From Kingella_B sp963529665 (GTDB lineage Bacteria; Pseudomonadota; Gammaproteobacteria; Burkholderiales; Neisseriaceae), in the NCBI GenBank assembly GCA_963529665.1, contig CAUSAG010000011.1, positions 1-61,768 on the forward strand: a stretch of 61,768 bases of DNA, written 5' to 3'. Both the position numbers and the translations under genes were made by a program. This document shows, in pieces, positions 23,550 to 31,664 of the stretch. Within the stretch, counting starts at the first letter, position 1. Every line of letters starts with the position of its first letter. Under the pieces are notes generated by a model. That model did not search any database. It saw nothing but the letters and a program-made list of their open reading frames with translations, and was not told where the DNA came from.

Positions 23550-24518
23550 ATGCAAAAACATTTGCACTATGATGAAGCGGAAAAATCTGTTATCGCGCAA
23601 TTTGCGCAATCTACGGGCAACGCAATGCGCGAAGATGAAAGCGTGTTTGCCGCGCGTGAATTGGATTTTGTGAAAGCCAAAATCTATGAGAAAAAACGTC
23701 CGCCGATGTTGGGCTTGGGGCTTGTTCCGATTGCTTCGGATGCGCCTGAATACGCCGAAACGGTGGTCTATAAAACCTATGACACCGTGGGCATGGCAAA
23801 GATTGTGGCAAATTATGCCGATGACTTGCCGCGCGCTGATGTGCTGGGCATGGAACATACCGTGCGCGTGAAAACCGTTGCCGATTCCTACGGCTTTAAC
23901 ATCATGGAACTGAAAGCATCGGCTGGCTTGGGTACAAACTTGCCTACGCGCAAAGGCGATGCGGCACGCCGTGCGATTGAAGTGAAGCTGAACAAGGTGG
24001 CAATGGTGGGCGATGCAGAATATGGCTTGTATGGCATGACCACCCACCCAAATATCGGCGTTACCACGCTGCCTAGCGGCAAGGCTTGGGCGCAGGCAAC
24101 AGGCGCGGAAATCATCGCCGATTTGGACGCGTTGTGGAATGCGGTGCGCTTGCAAAGCAAAGGGGTACATACGCCTAACCGCCTTGTGGTTGCCAGCTCG
24201 CTGCACGCGCTTTTGACATCCAAAATCTACACCGAAGCGCACGGCATTACGGTGTGGGAGTTTTTTGGCAAGAAACATCCTTCGCTGCAATTGGTGGAAG
24301 CGCCCGAGTTTGACGGCGCAGGCACAGGCGGCAAGCATTTGCTGTTTATCGGCGAATTTGACGCAGAAAACATGAGCCACGAATTGCCGATGGCATTTAA
24401 CCAAATGGAAGCGCAGGCGCGTGGCTTGGAAGTGGTTGTGCCTTGCTACGCACGCACGGCGGGCGTGGTGGTGCATTATCCGCTGGCGTTTTCTAAGTGT
24501 GAGATTGCGGCGGCTTAG
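23550..24518 (+). CDS. Major capsid protein (DUF2184 type)
   Basis: A 322-residue protein with the DUF2184 pattern (ARELDFVKAKIYEKKRPPMLGLGLVPIASDAPEYAETVVYKTYD; PTRKGDAARRAIEVKLNKVAMVGDAEYGLYGMTTHPN). It should form the HK97-fold shell. Three ATG codons follow the SD AAAGGA; the third (23550) gives the best spacing. Confidence 0.9.
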   Translation: MQKHLHYDEAEKSVIAQFAQSTGNAMREDESVFAARELDFVKAKIYEKKRPPMLGLGLVPIASDAPEYAETVVYKTYDTVGMAKIVANYADDLPRADVLGMEHTVRVKTVADSYGFNIMELKASAGLGTNLPTRKGDAARRAIEVKLNKVAMVGDAEYGLYGMTTHPNIGVTTLPSGKAWAQATGAEIIADLDALWNAVRLQSKGVHTPNRLVVASSLHALLTSKIYTEAHGITVWEFFGKKHPSLQLVEAPEFDGAGTGGKHLLFIGEFDAENMSHELPMAFNQMEAQARGLEVVVPCYARTAGVVVHYPLAFSKCEIAAA

Positions 24519-24544
24519 GCAGCCTGAAAATTTGGGTTATACAG

Positions 24545-24566
24545 GGCTGCTTCGGCAGCCTTTTTT
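24545..24566 (+). terminator. UUCG-loop terminator after the capsid gene
   Basis: GGCTGC-TTCG-GCAGCC followed by six T residues, then ATTGGAG as SD for the next gene. The C(UUCG)G loop is especially stable. It could limit transcription past the highly expressed capsid gene. Confidence 0.8.
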
Positions 24567-24579
24567 ATTGGAGAAACCT

Positions 24580-24864
24580 ATGTTAATCAAAAACATTAAA
24601 CCTGCCGTGGTGGTTTTGAACGGCATGACGGTGCTTGCGCCGATGCAGGAAGCCGAAGTGGCGGATAATGATGCGGGGGTGTTGAGCTTGGTGGAAAGTG
24701 GGCATTTGGAAGTGTTAGAACAACCTAAGTCAGAACCATCCAAGCAAGAAGATGTAACCAAGATGACAGTGGAGCAGCTGCGCCAGTATTTGACGGAAAA
24801 AGGCGTTGAATTTGCCAGCGATGCCAAGAAAGAGAATTTGCTGGCATTGGCAGGCGCACAATGA
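24580..24864 (+). CDS. Small head-region protein with HeH/LEM-like C-terminus
   Basis: A 94-residue protein. Residues about 1-48 are beta-like; the C-terminus (MTVEQLRQYLTEKGVEFASDAKKENLLALA) matches HeH/LEM or SAP-like helix-extended-loop-helix domains, common in small phage head proteins. GGAG lies 6 nt upstream. Probably structural or head completion. Confidence 0.75.
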   Translation: MLIKNIKPAVVVLNGMTVLAPMQEAEVADNDAGVLSLVESGHLEVLEQPKSEPSKQEDVTKMTVEQLRQYLTEKGVEFASDAKKENLLALAGAQ

Positions 24865-25238
24865 ACCCGCTGATTGATAAGCTGCGTTTGCTTTGCCCTT
24901 ATGTTGCTGCTGCGGATGATGCGCTATTGGAAAAGATGCTGATTTTAGCGGCGGAGTTTGCGCCGCCTTGCTTATCCGACAAGCTGAAAGAACGCGCGGT
25001 GTTGTTTTACGCGGGCTATTTAGCGGTAAACGCACTTTCGGCAGCAGCGCAAGGGGCGGTGGTTGTGCCTGTGGGCGTGGTGTCGGAGCGCGAGGGGGAT
25101 TTGTCGCGCAGCTATGGCAATAATGGCGGCGACCCTTGCGGCTATCTGGCGCAGTATCAGAAGCTGGCGGATTTGTGCAAACGCGGAGCAATTATTGTGT
25201 CGCAATATGGAGATGGCTGTGGATGTGCAAATCAATGA
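24861..25238 (+). CDS. Head-tail connector protein (DUF4054)
   Basis: A 125-residue protein with the DUF4054 pattern (LILAAEFAPPCLSDKLKERAVLFYAGYLAVNAL...GDLSRSYG). Family members sit below the portal as adaptor proteins. It overlaps the previous gene by 4 bases. Confidence 0.82.
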   Translation: MNPLIDKLRLLCPYVAAADDALLEKMLILAAEFAPPCLSDKLKERAVLFYAGYLAVNALSAAAQGAVVVPVGVVSEREGDLSRSYGNNGGDPCGYLAQYQKLADLCKRGAIIVSQYGDGCGCANQ

Positions 25239-25644
25239 TTTTGGCTTGGATGATATTATCGGCAACACGCAAAGGCTGAATGGGCGGGTGGTTAAGGTGG
25301 GCATTCAAGGCGGTTCGCATGATGATATGGTGGACATTGCCATTTACAACCACTTTGGCACTCGCCATATTCTGCCGCGCCCATTTATGGCGGATTGTGC
25401 GGAGCAAAACGCGGCGCAGATTAGCGAAGCGCAGCGGCGAGTGGTGTATCGTGTGATGGATGGGGCGAACGTGGATGCGATGTTGCATCAATTGGGCAAC
25501 TGGTATCGTGATGTGCAGCGGGCGCATATCCGCAATGGTAATTGGGTGCCTAACGCGCCTGCGACGATTAGGCGCAAGGGGTCTGACCGGCCGTTGATTG
25601 ATACGGGGCAGTTGGTGAATGCGGTGGAATATGAGGTAGTGTAG
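25207..25644 (+). CDS. Neck or tail completion protein (HK97 gp10-like position)
   Basis: A 145-residue protein with VVKVGIQGGSHDDMVDIAIYNHFGTRHILPRPFMADCAEQN and a C-terminal RPLIDTGQLVNAVEY, a pattern typical of phage neck proteins that join heads and tails. Start at 25207 or 25213; both overlap the connector gene. Confidence 0.78.
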   Translation: MEMAVDVQINDFGLDDIIGNTQRLNGRVVKVGIQGGSHDDMVDIAIYNHFGTRHILPRPFMADCAEQNAAQISEAQRRVVYRVMDGANVDAMLHQLGNWYRDVQRAHIRNGNWVPNAPATIRRKGSDRPLIDTGQLVNAVEYEVV

Positions 25645-25676
25645 TTTTCAGGCTGCCACACCACGGGAACAAAGTT

Positions 25677-25808
25677 ATGGAAACATTGGAATGGTTTTTG
25701 TCATTAAACGGCTGGGACTTTTTCTGGGCATTAGTAAAGTTGTATTTCTTACTCGCTGTGCTGGGTACATTTTTGAGATATGTATTTTGGCACAAAGAAA
25801 ACGATTAA
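25677..25808 (+). CDS. Small single-pass membrane protein
   Basis: A 43-residue frame (METLEWFLSLNGWDFFWALV...) dominated by one hydrophobic helix (residues 12-36) with a charged C-terminus. GGGAAC precedes the ATG. A membrane protein between neck genes is unexpected and may be a small accessory insertion. Confidence 0.55.
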   Translation: METLEWFLSLNGWDFFWALVKLYFLLAVLGTFLRYVFWHKEND

Positions 25809-25820
25809 AGGCAGCCTGAA

Positions 25821-26147
25821 ATGGGATTAAGAAAACAACACACCATTCGCCGTTTTGCCGATGGTGCGTATATCAAGGGACGCTGGCAAAAAGGCATGGA
25901 AACGCAAACGCTGGTTATTACTGCTTCGGTGCAGCCGATACGCAACGATGAGCGGGAGAATTTGCCCGAGGGCAAACGCATGGGGCGAGCGGTTAAGATT
26001 TATACCGATGCGCTGCTGCGGGTGGACGACAACATGGGCGATGTGTTGCTGTGGCTGGGGACGGAATACCGCATCATCGCGCAGGCGCGGTTTCAAATGG
26101 GCATCATCAGCCATTACCGCTATTACGCGGTATCGGAGCAGCCATGA
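25821..26147 (+). CDS. Head-tail joining protein
   Basis: A 108-residue beta-rich protein (TLVITASVQPIRNDERENLPEGKR, DVLLWLGTEYRIIAQARFQMGIISHYRYYAV) of the type found between connectors and tail terminators. It overlaps the next gene by 4 bases. Named from position and fold pattern. Confidence 0.7.
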   Translation: MGLRKQHTIRRFADGAYIKGRWQKGMETQTLVITASVQPIRNDERENLPEGKRMGRAVKIYTDALLRVDDNMGDVLLWLGTEYRIIAQARFQMGIISHYRYYAVSEQP

Positions 26148-26605
26148 AAGAGTATTTGTACGATATTTTGGCAGCGTTGTTGCCTGTGCCGCTGATTTGG
26201 GCGTATGAAAACGGCAGGCAGCCTGAAAACGTGTTTGCCGCGCTGGACGTGCGCTCGGCGGATACCAGTTTACCTGTGCTGCGTGCGCCGATTAGCGAAA
26301 GCGGTAGCCGTGCATTATCGGCGGTGCGTGAAGCGGCGGTAACGGTGCAATGCTATGGCGATGGCGCGTTTGAGATTTTGGACGCGCTGGCAATGGCGTT
26401 GCAAACAGAAGCAGCAGCCGATGCGCTGGACGCGGCGAATGCGGCGGTGTTTGATATAGAGCGGGTGCAGTCTGTGCCTAAATTGTTTGAAGCGCAGTAT
26501 CACGAGCAGGCGGTTTTGTCGTTTCGTTATCGCTATATGGCGGCGATGGATGAAACGGTGCCTGTAATTGAAAAAGCAGTTTTAGATGTAACCACGCGGC
26601 AGTAG
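26144..26605 (+). CDS. Tail terminator-like protein
   Basis: A 153-residue protein (EYLYDILAALLPVPLIWAYENGRQPENVFAALDVRSAD...VLSFRYRYMA) whose pattern and place just before the sheath gene fit phage neck/tail terminator proteins of the gp12/LIC_12616 type. Its stop codon lies within the following terminator hairpin. A DUS word lies inside the coding sequence (26217). Confidence 0.75.
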   Translation: MKEYLYDILAALLPVPLIWAYENGRQPENVFAALDVRSADTSLPVLRAPISESGSRALSAVREAAVTVQCYGDGAFEILDALAMALQTEAAADALDAANAAVFDIERVQSVPKLFEAQYHEQAVLSFRYRYMAAMDETVPVIEKAVLDVTTRQ

Positions 26606-26616
26606 CCGCTTTTTTT
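26596..26616 (+). terminator. Terminator overlapping a stop codon and abutting the sheath SD
   Basis: GCGGC-AGTA-GCCGC with seven T residues, then ATGGAG (SD). The TAG of the tail terminator gene (26603-26605) lies in the loop and stem, so translating ribosomes could melt the hairpin. Confidence 0.75.
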
Positions 26617-26629
26617 ATGGAGTTTTGAC

Positions 26630-27901
26630 ATGGCAGAATTAGACCGATTGGTTAATTTGAACATTTCGCTGAACACGACGGCAATTGCCACGGAAAGTTT
26701 TAGCGATATGATGATTGTGGGCTTGCACGCGGCAACCACAGCACGCATGGCGGCGATTACTTCGGCGGGCGAGTTGCTGGATATGGGTTTATCGGCAAGC
26801 GATCCGATTTACAAGGCAGCATTGGCGGCGTTTTCGCAAACGCCGACGCTGGCGAAAGTGTATATCGGGCGACGCGCGGCAAGCAAAATCACGCTATCGG
26901 GTGAGCAGATTACCGCCAAAATCACGCTGCCCAGCGGCGAAGTGTTGGATATAGACGGCACGGCGGCGCAATGTGCGGCAGCTTTGCCCGCATCGCTGAA
27001 AGCCAGCGCAAGCGGCGACACGCTAACCCTTGCAGCAGCGACGGATATTGCCGTGAAGCCCAGCAAAGGCACAATGGCATTGAGTGCAACGGAAAGCTAC
27101 ACCGATGCGCTGAACGAAATCATCAAGGCGGGCGGTTCGTGGTATGGCTTGGTGCTGGCTGACCGCTCGGAAAATGCGGTGCTGGAAGTGGCGGCGTGGG
27201 CAGAAGCCAATGTGAAGCTGTTTGGTACGGCAACCGATGATGTGAAAGTGTTGAATGGCGCAGTACGCACCGACATTGCTGCCAAGTTGATGGATAAGCA
27301 GTATTTCCGCACGTTTGTGGTGTTTGACCGCGAAGCGGCAACGGAATTTAACGAAGCGGCGTTGATGGCGAAGTGTTTTACTTTTTACCCAGGCGGTGAG
27401 ACATGGGCGAACAAACGCCTTGCGGGCATCACCGCTGACCGTTTAGCGGAAGGGGAATACATTGCTGCCGCTGGCAAAAACTGCACCACGTTTGAAATGT
27501 TTAAATCGTTTGCTTTGACCCAAGGCGGCAAAACGGCGGCGGGTGAATGGATTGATGTGATTCGTTTCCGCGATTGGTTGCACAATGAAATGCAGGCAGA
27601 TGTGGCGTTTGCGCTGATTAACGGCGACGGCAAAATCCCTTATACCGATGAAGGGATTACGATTTTAGCCAATGCTATGCAAAAGTCGTTGCAGCTTGGT
27701 GTGCGCCGTGGTGGCATTGCGCCCGAAGAGTTGGACGAAAACGATAAGGTTATCCCCAGCTACATCATTAAAAAACCGAAAGCCGCGCAAATTTCGCCCA
27801 ATAACAAAGCCAGCCGCGTGTTAAACGATTTAGGCGGATCGGCGCGTTTGGCAGGGGCAATTCATGTGGTGAATATTAAATTTAGCTTAGGCTATGAATG
27901 A
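26630..27901 (+). CDS. Tail sheath protein (DUF3383)
   Basis: A 423-residue DUF3383 protein (LDRLVNLNISLNTTAIATESFSDMMIVG; SFALTQGGKTAAGEWIDVIRFRDWLHNEMQADVAFALINGDGKIPYTDEGITILANAMQKSLQLGV). The family forms contractile sheaths, so the phage is a myovirus. It is followed closely by the tube gene, the standard order. Confidence 0.92.
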   Translation: MAELDRLVNLNISLNTTAIATESFSDMMIVGLHAATTARMAAITSAGELLDMGLSASDPIYKAALAAFSQTPTLAKVYIGRRAASKITLSGEQITAKITLPSGEVLDIDGTAAQCAAALPASLKASASGDTLTLAAATDIAVKPSKGTMALSATESYTDALNEIIKAGGSWYGLVLADRSENAVLEVAAWAEANVKLFGTATDDVKVLNGAVRTDIAAKLMDKQYFRTFVVFDREAATEFNEAALMAKCFTFYPGGETWANKRLAGITADRLAEGEYIAAAGKNCTTFEMFKSFALTQGGKTAAGEWIDVIRFRDWLHNEMQADVAFALINGDGKIPYTDEGITILANAMQKSLQLGVRRGGIAPEELDENDKVIPSYIIKKPKAAQISPNNKASRVLNDLGGSARLAGAIHVVNIKFSLGYE

Positions 27902-27912
27902 AAGGATAAACG

Positions 27913-28344
27913 ATGAGCGCAGTAAAAACTTATTCGCCCGACCGCGTGAAATTGGTGGTGGGTGTGCATTCGGTAACGGGCTATGCAGATGGCACGTTTG
28001 TGAGCATTGAGCCTTTGGGCGATGGCATCACATCGCAGGCAGGTGCAGACGGCGAAGTGGCGCGTGTGATGAGCGCGGATAAGCGTGTAAAAATCACGCT
28101 GACTTTGCAACAAACCAGCCGCAGCAATGATGTGTTGAACACGCTGCTGTCTATTGACCATTTAAGCGGCGGCGATAAGCCGTTTCCGCTGATGCTGACG
28201 GATTTACGCGGCACAACATTGGTTGCCACCGATGCGGCTTGGATTGTGAACCGCCCCACGGTGGAGTTTGGCAAGGAATTGGGCAACCGCGAATGGGTGA
28301 TTGAAACGGCACGCGCTGCCTTTACTGTGGGAGGGAATAACTGA
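27913..28344 (+). CDS. Tail tube protein (DUF3277)
   Basis: A 143-residue DUF3277 protein (KTYSPDRVKLVVGVHSVTGYADGTFVSIEPLGDGI...LLSIDHLSGGDKPFPLMLTDLRGTTLVATDAAWIVNRP). It would polymerise into the inner tube under the sheath. AAAGGA precedes the start; its last base is the first base of the chaperone gene. Confidence 0.92.
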   Translation: MSAVKTYSPDRVKLVVGVHSVTGYADGTFVSIEPLGDGITSQAGADGEVARVMSADKRVKITLTLQQTSRSNDVLNTLLSIDHLSGGDKPFPLMLTDLRGTTLVATDAAWIVNRPTVEFGKELGNREWVIETARAAFTVGGNN

Positions 28345-28802
28345 TGAGCCAAACGGTTGAAATTAAAGTAGGCGACACCACGTTTTTTATTACCAAAATG
28401 AATGCTTTTGAAGCCTTGCCTGTGTTTGGCGATTTGCAGAAAGAATTGTTGCCCGCGCTGGGCGCGCTGTTAGGCAGCCTGAAAGATGAGCCAGAAGGCA
28501 GCCTGAAAGATGTGAACAACACGGATTTGGAAAAGGCGGTAGAAAAGCTATCGGCGCAGCTTGACGGCAAATCGCTGGAACGCTGGGCAACGCGCTTGCT
28601 GGATAGCGGGCATATTGCCTATGAGGACGAAAACGGCGAAGCGGTGCGCTTTAAGTTGGCGCGCGATGGGCATATCTTTGATGATTTTGCCGAAGTGTTG
28701 CAGCTTTTGGTGGTGGTGATTAAAGAGAATTTCGCTGCCCCTTTGACGCGCTGGCTAAACCTTTCTGGACTGGCGGGTTTAGCCGAAAAAGCGAAACCGT
28801 AG
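28344..28802 (+). CDS. Tail assembly chaperone, short form (G-like)
   Basis: A 152-residue acidic helical protein lying between tube and tape measure, where tail chaperones are found. The slippery heptamer G-GGT-TTA at 28775-28781 lies in frame seven codons before its stop and leads into the -1 frame. Two overlapping DUS-like words occur within the gene (28474, 28497). Confidence 0.85.
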   Translation: MSQTVEIKVGDTTFFITKMNAFEALPVFGDLQKELLPALGALLGSLKDEPEGSLKDVNNTDLEKAVEKLSAQLDGKSLERWATRLLDSGHIAYEDENGEAVRFKLARDGHIFDDFAEVLQLLVVVIKENFAAPLTRWLNLSGLAGLAEKAKP

Positions 28803-28984
28803 GGCATTTTCGCGCCGATTTGGAAGCGGAATTTTTGATTTGGCGACCTGTGTTGGCGCGAAAAATCAGCCTTGCCGAGGTGAAAGACGGCACGGCTGAT
28901 TTGGTGGACTTGCTGAAAATCAATGCGATTTTGGATATGCAGGACGAGGCAGAAGCGCGGGAAGCGGAGAGATGGAAAAAGTAA
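28344..28984 (+). CDS. Tail assembly chaperone, long form by -1 frameshift (GT-like)
   Basis: Zero frame 28344-28781, then -1 frame 28781-28984. The extension has no stop until TAA at 28982-28984 and adds about 67 residues (…GHFRADLEAEFLIWRPVLARK...ARKISLAEVKDG region). The predicted product is about 213 residues. The shift signal G-GGT-TTA has the canonical X-XXY-YYZ form. Long tails need both forms in a set ratio; the equivalent in lambda is G/GT. The extension has no good start of its own. Frameshifting is inferred from sequence. Confidence 0.82.
28775..28781 (+). other. Programmed -1 ribosomal frameshift site
   Basis: GGGTTTA, read as G-GGT-TTA in the chaperone frame. After slipping, both tRNAs can re-pair (GGG, TTT) and the -1 frame stays open for 67 codons. 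Confidence 0.82.
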
Positions 28985-28985
28985 C

Positions 28986-29165
28986 TTAACCATTTTCCGC
29001 AAACTGTTGCACGGCGCGAATAACCAAATCTACTTGGCTAATCCCTAGCTTGGCGGCGGTTTCTTCTATCAGTGCGATGTCTTCCAGCTTCATTTTGAAG
29101 GCTTTGACTTTCACGCCGCGTTTTTCATCAGATTTCTTTTGAATTTCGTTTCTTGACAATGCCAT
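28986..29165 (-). CDS. Ribbon-helix-helix-like small regulator on the reverse strand
   Basis: A 59-residue protein (MALSRNEIQKKSDEKRGVKV...) with a strand-helix-helix pattern: VKVKAFKMK, LEDIALIEETAAKLG, SQVDLVIRAVQQFA. AAGGAAG precedes the ATG. It faces against the tail operon, and its promoter and possible operator lie at 29336-29395. Related Arc/MetJ proteins are repressors or antitoxins. It ends 2 bases after the chaperone extension's stop. Confidence 0.72.
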   Translation of the reverse strand: MALSRNEIQKKSDEKRGVKVKAFKMKLEDIALIEETAAKLGISQVDLVIRAVQQFAENG

Positions 29166-29229
29166 GATGCTTCCTTTATGATTTTGAGTAACGGCAGGGC
29201 ATCGTTACTGCCCCACCGCTTCTCAAAGG

Positions 29230-29283
29230 TTAATAGGCGTTAGCCGATAAAACCAAGAGAAGAATAAAAATGAACCATCTCAT
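29230..29283 (-). CDS. Possible 17-residue hydrophobic peptide upstream of the RHH gene
   Basis: MRWFIFILLLVLSANAY is encoded with a strong SD (AGGAG, 8 nt before the ATG) and lies between the promoter and the RHH gene. The hydrophobic core and ANA ending look like a bare signal peptide or a small type-I-like toxin. It may also be a leader peptide. Short, so uncertain. Confidence 0.45.
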   Translation of the reverse strand: MRWFIFILLLVLSANAY

Positions 29284-29335
29284 TTTAATTCTCCTGAAAA
29301 TGCCCTTAAAGCAATATTGCAGGTTAGGCGTTTAA

Positions 29336-29362
29336 CCTATCGGTTGTACTAGAACCGATAGG
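29336..29362. promoter_or_regulatory. 10-bp inverted repeat, likely operator
   Basis: CCTATCGGTT and its exact complement AACCGATAGG flank GTACTAG. It lies at the expected transcription start just downstream of the reverse promoter, a natural place for autorepression by the RHH protein. As a hairpin it lacks a T-run. Confidence 0.62.
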
Positions 29363-29366
29363 ACTA

Positions 29367-29395
29367 ATTATAGGCTAACCTACTAATTTAAGCAA
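29367..29395 (-). promoter_or_regulatory. Promoter of the reverse-strand RHH unit
   Basis: On the minus strand TTGCTT (29390-29395), 17-bp spacer, TATAAT (29367-29372), a perfect -10. It makes the unit independent of the late operon, so it can be active in a lysogen. Confidence 0.75.
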
Positions 29396-29405
29396 GCATT
29401 TTCAT

Positions 29406-29436
29406 AAAAAAGCCTTGTGAAAACAGGGCTTTTTTT
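29406..29436. terminator. Bidirectional terminator upstream of tape measure
   Basis: AAAAAGCC ... GGCTTTTT around a 12-nt loop, with A- and T-runs. It insulates the RHH unit from the tape measure gene. Confidence 0.65.
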
Positions 29437-29456
29437 GTTTTTTCATATTGTTTCTA

Positions 29457-29479
29457 CCGCCTAAAAAGGCGGTTTTTTT
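29457..29479 (+). terminator. Terminator directly before the tape measure SD
   Basis: CCGCC-TAAAAA-GGCGG followed by seven T residues; GAAAGG and the tape measure ATG (29499) follow at once. Second of two hairpins in a row. Confidence 0.72.
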
Positions 29480-29498
29480 ATGCCTGAAAGGTTTTGCC

Positions 29499-31664
29499 AT
29501 GATTGCAAGAGAATTGGTTACGCTGCTGCGTTTTAGAATGGAAAGGGCGGGTTTAAACCAGTTTTTAAATGGTTTGAACCAAGCGCGAACGCGGGCGCAG
29601 GCGGCGGCGAATGATATTCGGCGCAGTTTTGCCAGTATGCGTTTGCAGCAGCACGGCAGCGGGGCGATTTACAACCGCTCGCTGGATAGGTTGGGCATTC
29701 GCTCGGATAGGCAGATTTACGCAGACATCCGCAGGGCGCAATTGGCTTATGCGGCGTTTCGGCGCACGGGCATGGCAACGCACGCGGAACTTGACCGCGC
29801 ATGGGCGAGAACGCGTGAGCGGATTCGTGAGTTGCGTGGAGAGTTGAGCGGGGGTAGCTCTGGCGGTTTTTTATCGGGCGGACTGGGCAAATTTCTGGGC
29901 GCAGCGGCTGTGGGCGCAGGCGTGAAATCTATTATTGATACCAGCGCAGAATTTGAACGCTATGAAACGGTGTTGGGCACGATTGAAGGCAGTAGCGAAA
30001 AAGCGCGTGCGGCGATGGATTGGGTGGCTGATTTTGCCAAACGAACACCTTATGAGCTTTCGGAAGTAACGGAAGCATTTGTGAAGCTCAAAGCCTATGG
30101 GCTTGACCCGATGAAAGATGGCTTAATGCAAACGCTGGGCGATACGGCGGCGGCAATGGGCAAGCCTGTGATGCAAATGGTGGAGGCGATTGCGGATGCG
30201 GTTACGGGCGAGAATGAACGCTTAAAAGAATTTGGCGTGAAAGCGTCTAAAAAAGGCGGGCAGATTGCGTATAGCTTTACCGATAGCGAGGGCAAGCAGC
30301 AAACTTTGCAGGCTTCGGCGGATAACCGCGCGGAAATTCAGGCGACTTTGCAGACGATTTTCAACCAGAAATACAAGGGAGCAATGGACAAGCTCTCTAA
30401 TACTTGGGAGGGTTTAACGTCTAACTTGGCGGATAACTGGCAAAGTTTGAAGCGGGAAATCGGCAAGGCTGGGTTGTTTGATGGGGCGAAACGGGCGTTA
30501 AAAGGCTTGGTGGATTATTTGGGGCAGTTGAGCGCGGATGATTTGAAAGCCTTTGCGCGCGCTTTGACGGAAATCGGCAAGGCGGCGGCGTTTTTGGGCG
30601 CGGCGTATGGTGTTTATCGCTTGAATAATGCTTTGCTTGGCGCAATCGGCAGCGCAGGCAGCCTGAAAACGTTGTTGCAGGGCATTGGGATGAGCGCGAA
30701 AGCGTCGCTGCTGCCATTTTTGAAAATCGCGGCGGTGCTGTATGGCATCTACTTGATTGTGGACGATATTATCGTGTGGCTGAACGGTGGGCAGTCGGTG
30801 TTGGGGCGTTTGGTGGGCGCGTCGAGCGAATGGAAAACGCAGATTGATTGGGTGAAAGAGAAGCTAGGCTGGGTTTGGGAAAAACTGGGGGAGATTAAGG
30901 ATGCTTTAGGCGGTGCGGGGCAAACGACTGGTAAATGGCTGATGAAAATAGCGGCGTTGGTGTCGGTGGGCATGGTGGTGTTTAAGGTGCTTATGCTGCT
31001 CTTTGGGGCAACAAAAGTTGTTGCGCTGGGTATTCGTTTGATTACGGCGGCGATGGCGGCTAATCCGATTCTGCTGGTAATTATGGCAATAATCGCAGCT
31101 ATTTGGCTGCTGTATAACAACTGGGACACGGTGGTGGCGTATTTGCTGGCGGCGTGGGATTGGGTGAAAGCCAAAGCATCAGCGGCATGGCAGGCGATTA
31201 CGGCTTGGGCGCTGGCTACTTGGGAGCGGATTAAAGCGGCTTGCTTGGCGGCGTGGAATGCGGTTTGGCAATCTGCGGTGCAAATGTGGGACAACATTAA
31301 GCAAAAGGCAATTGGTGCTTGGCAGGAGATTAGCAGCAGCGCGAGCAGTATTTGGGGTGGCATCATCAACACGGTAAACGGTCTTTGGGATACGGCGATT
31401 GGGTATTTTAAAGATAAGTGGGCGGCTGCGGTAGCGGCGGTGCGCGGGTGGTTTGATTGGATACCGGGCTTAGGTGGCGGCAGCATCAATGTGAACCATA
31501 CGGTGAGCGCGGCGGCGATGACGGGCGCGGGGGTTGGCGTGCGCGCGGGCGGCGTGGTGAATAATCATGTTACGCAAAACATTACGGCAAACGGCGTGCA
31601 AAACCCTGCGCGTGCGGCGGCGCAAATGGGGCGTAATGCTTATGTGTTGAAAGGGGCTTCATAA
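29499..31664 (+). CDS. Tail tape measure protein
   Basis: A 721-residue protein. N-terminal coiled coil (residues 1-110), then the tape-measure N-terminal domain (SAEFERYETVLGTIEGSSEKARAAMDWVADFAKRTPYELSEVTEAFVKLKAYGLDP), hydrophobic segments around 490-560 and a Trp/Ala-rich repeat region (WDWVKAKASAAWQAITAWALATWERIK). It sets tail length. It is short for a long tail, so a fairly short tail is expected. I start at the ATG at 29499. Confidence 0.92.
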   Translation: MIARELVTLLRFRMERAGLNQFLNGLNQARTRAQAAANDIRRSFASMRLQQHGSGAIYNRSLDRLGIRSDRQIYADIRRAQLAYAAFRRTGMATHAELDRAWARTRERIRELRGELSGGSSGGFLSGGLGKFLGAAAVGAGVKSIIDTSAEFERYETVLGTIEGSSEKARAAMDWVADFAKRTPYELSEVTEAFVKLKAYGLDPMKDGLMQTLGDTAAAMGKPVMQMVEAIADAVTGENERLKEFGVKASKKGGQIAYSFTDSEGKQQTLQASADNRAEIQATLQTIFNQKYKGAMDKLSNTWEGLTSNLADNWQSLKREIGKAGLFDGAKRALKGLVDYLGQLSADDLKAFARALTEIGKAAAFLGAAYGVYRLNNALLGAIGSAGSLKTLLQGIGMSAKASLLPFLKIAAVLYGIYLIVDDIIVWLNGGQSVLGRLVGASSEWKTQIDWVKEKLGWVWEKLGEIKDALGGAGQTTGKWLMKIAALVSVGMVVFKVLMLLFGATKVVALGIRLITAAMAANPILLVIMAIIAAIWLLYNNWDTVVAYLLAAWDWVKAKASAAWQAITAWALATWERIKAACLAAWNAVWQSAVQMWDNIKQKAIGAWQEISSSASSIWGGIINTVNGLWDTAIGYFKDKWAAAVAAVRGWFDWIPGLGGGSINVNHTVSAAAMTGAGVGVRAGGVVNNHVTQNITANGVQNPARAAAQMGRNAYVLKGAS

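Noticed and set aside
22974..24476. A 500-codon open frame on the minus strand across the capsid and decoration genes
   Set aside because: It is antisense to well-supported head genes. Its His/Arg/Cys-rich content is the product of biased codons in the true genes, and it has no SD.
29274..29339. A 21-codon forward frame (MNHLILILLKMPL...) overlapping the leader of the RHH unit
   Set aside because: No SD, and it lies antisense to the better-supported 17-residue frame.
30749..31489. A 246-codon frame antisense to tape measure
   Set aside because: Shadow of the Ala/Trp-rich repeats in the tape measure; no SD and no family.
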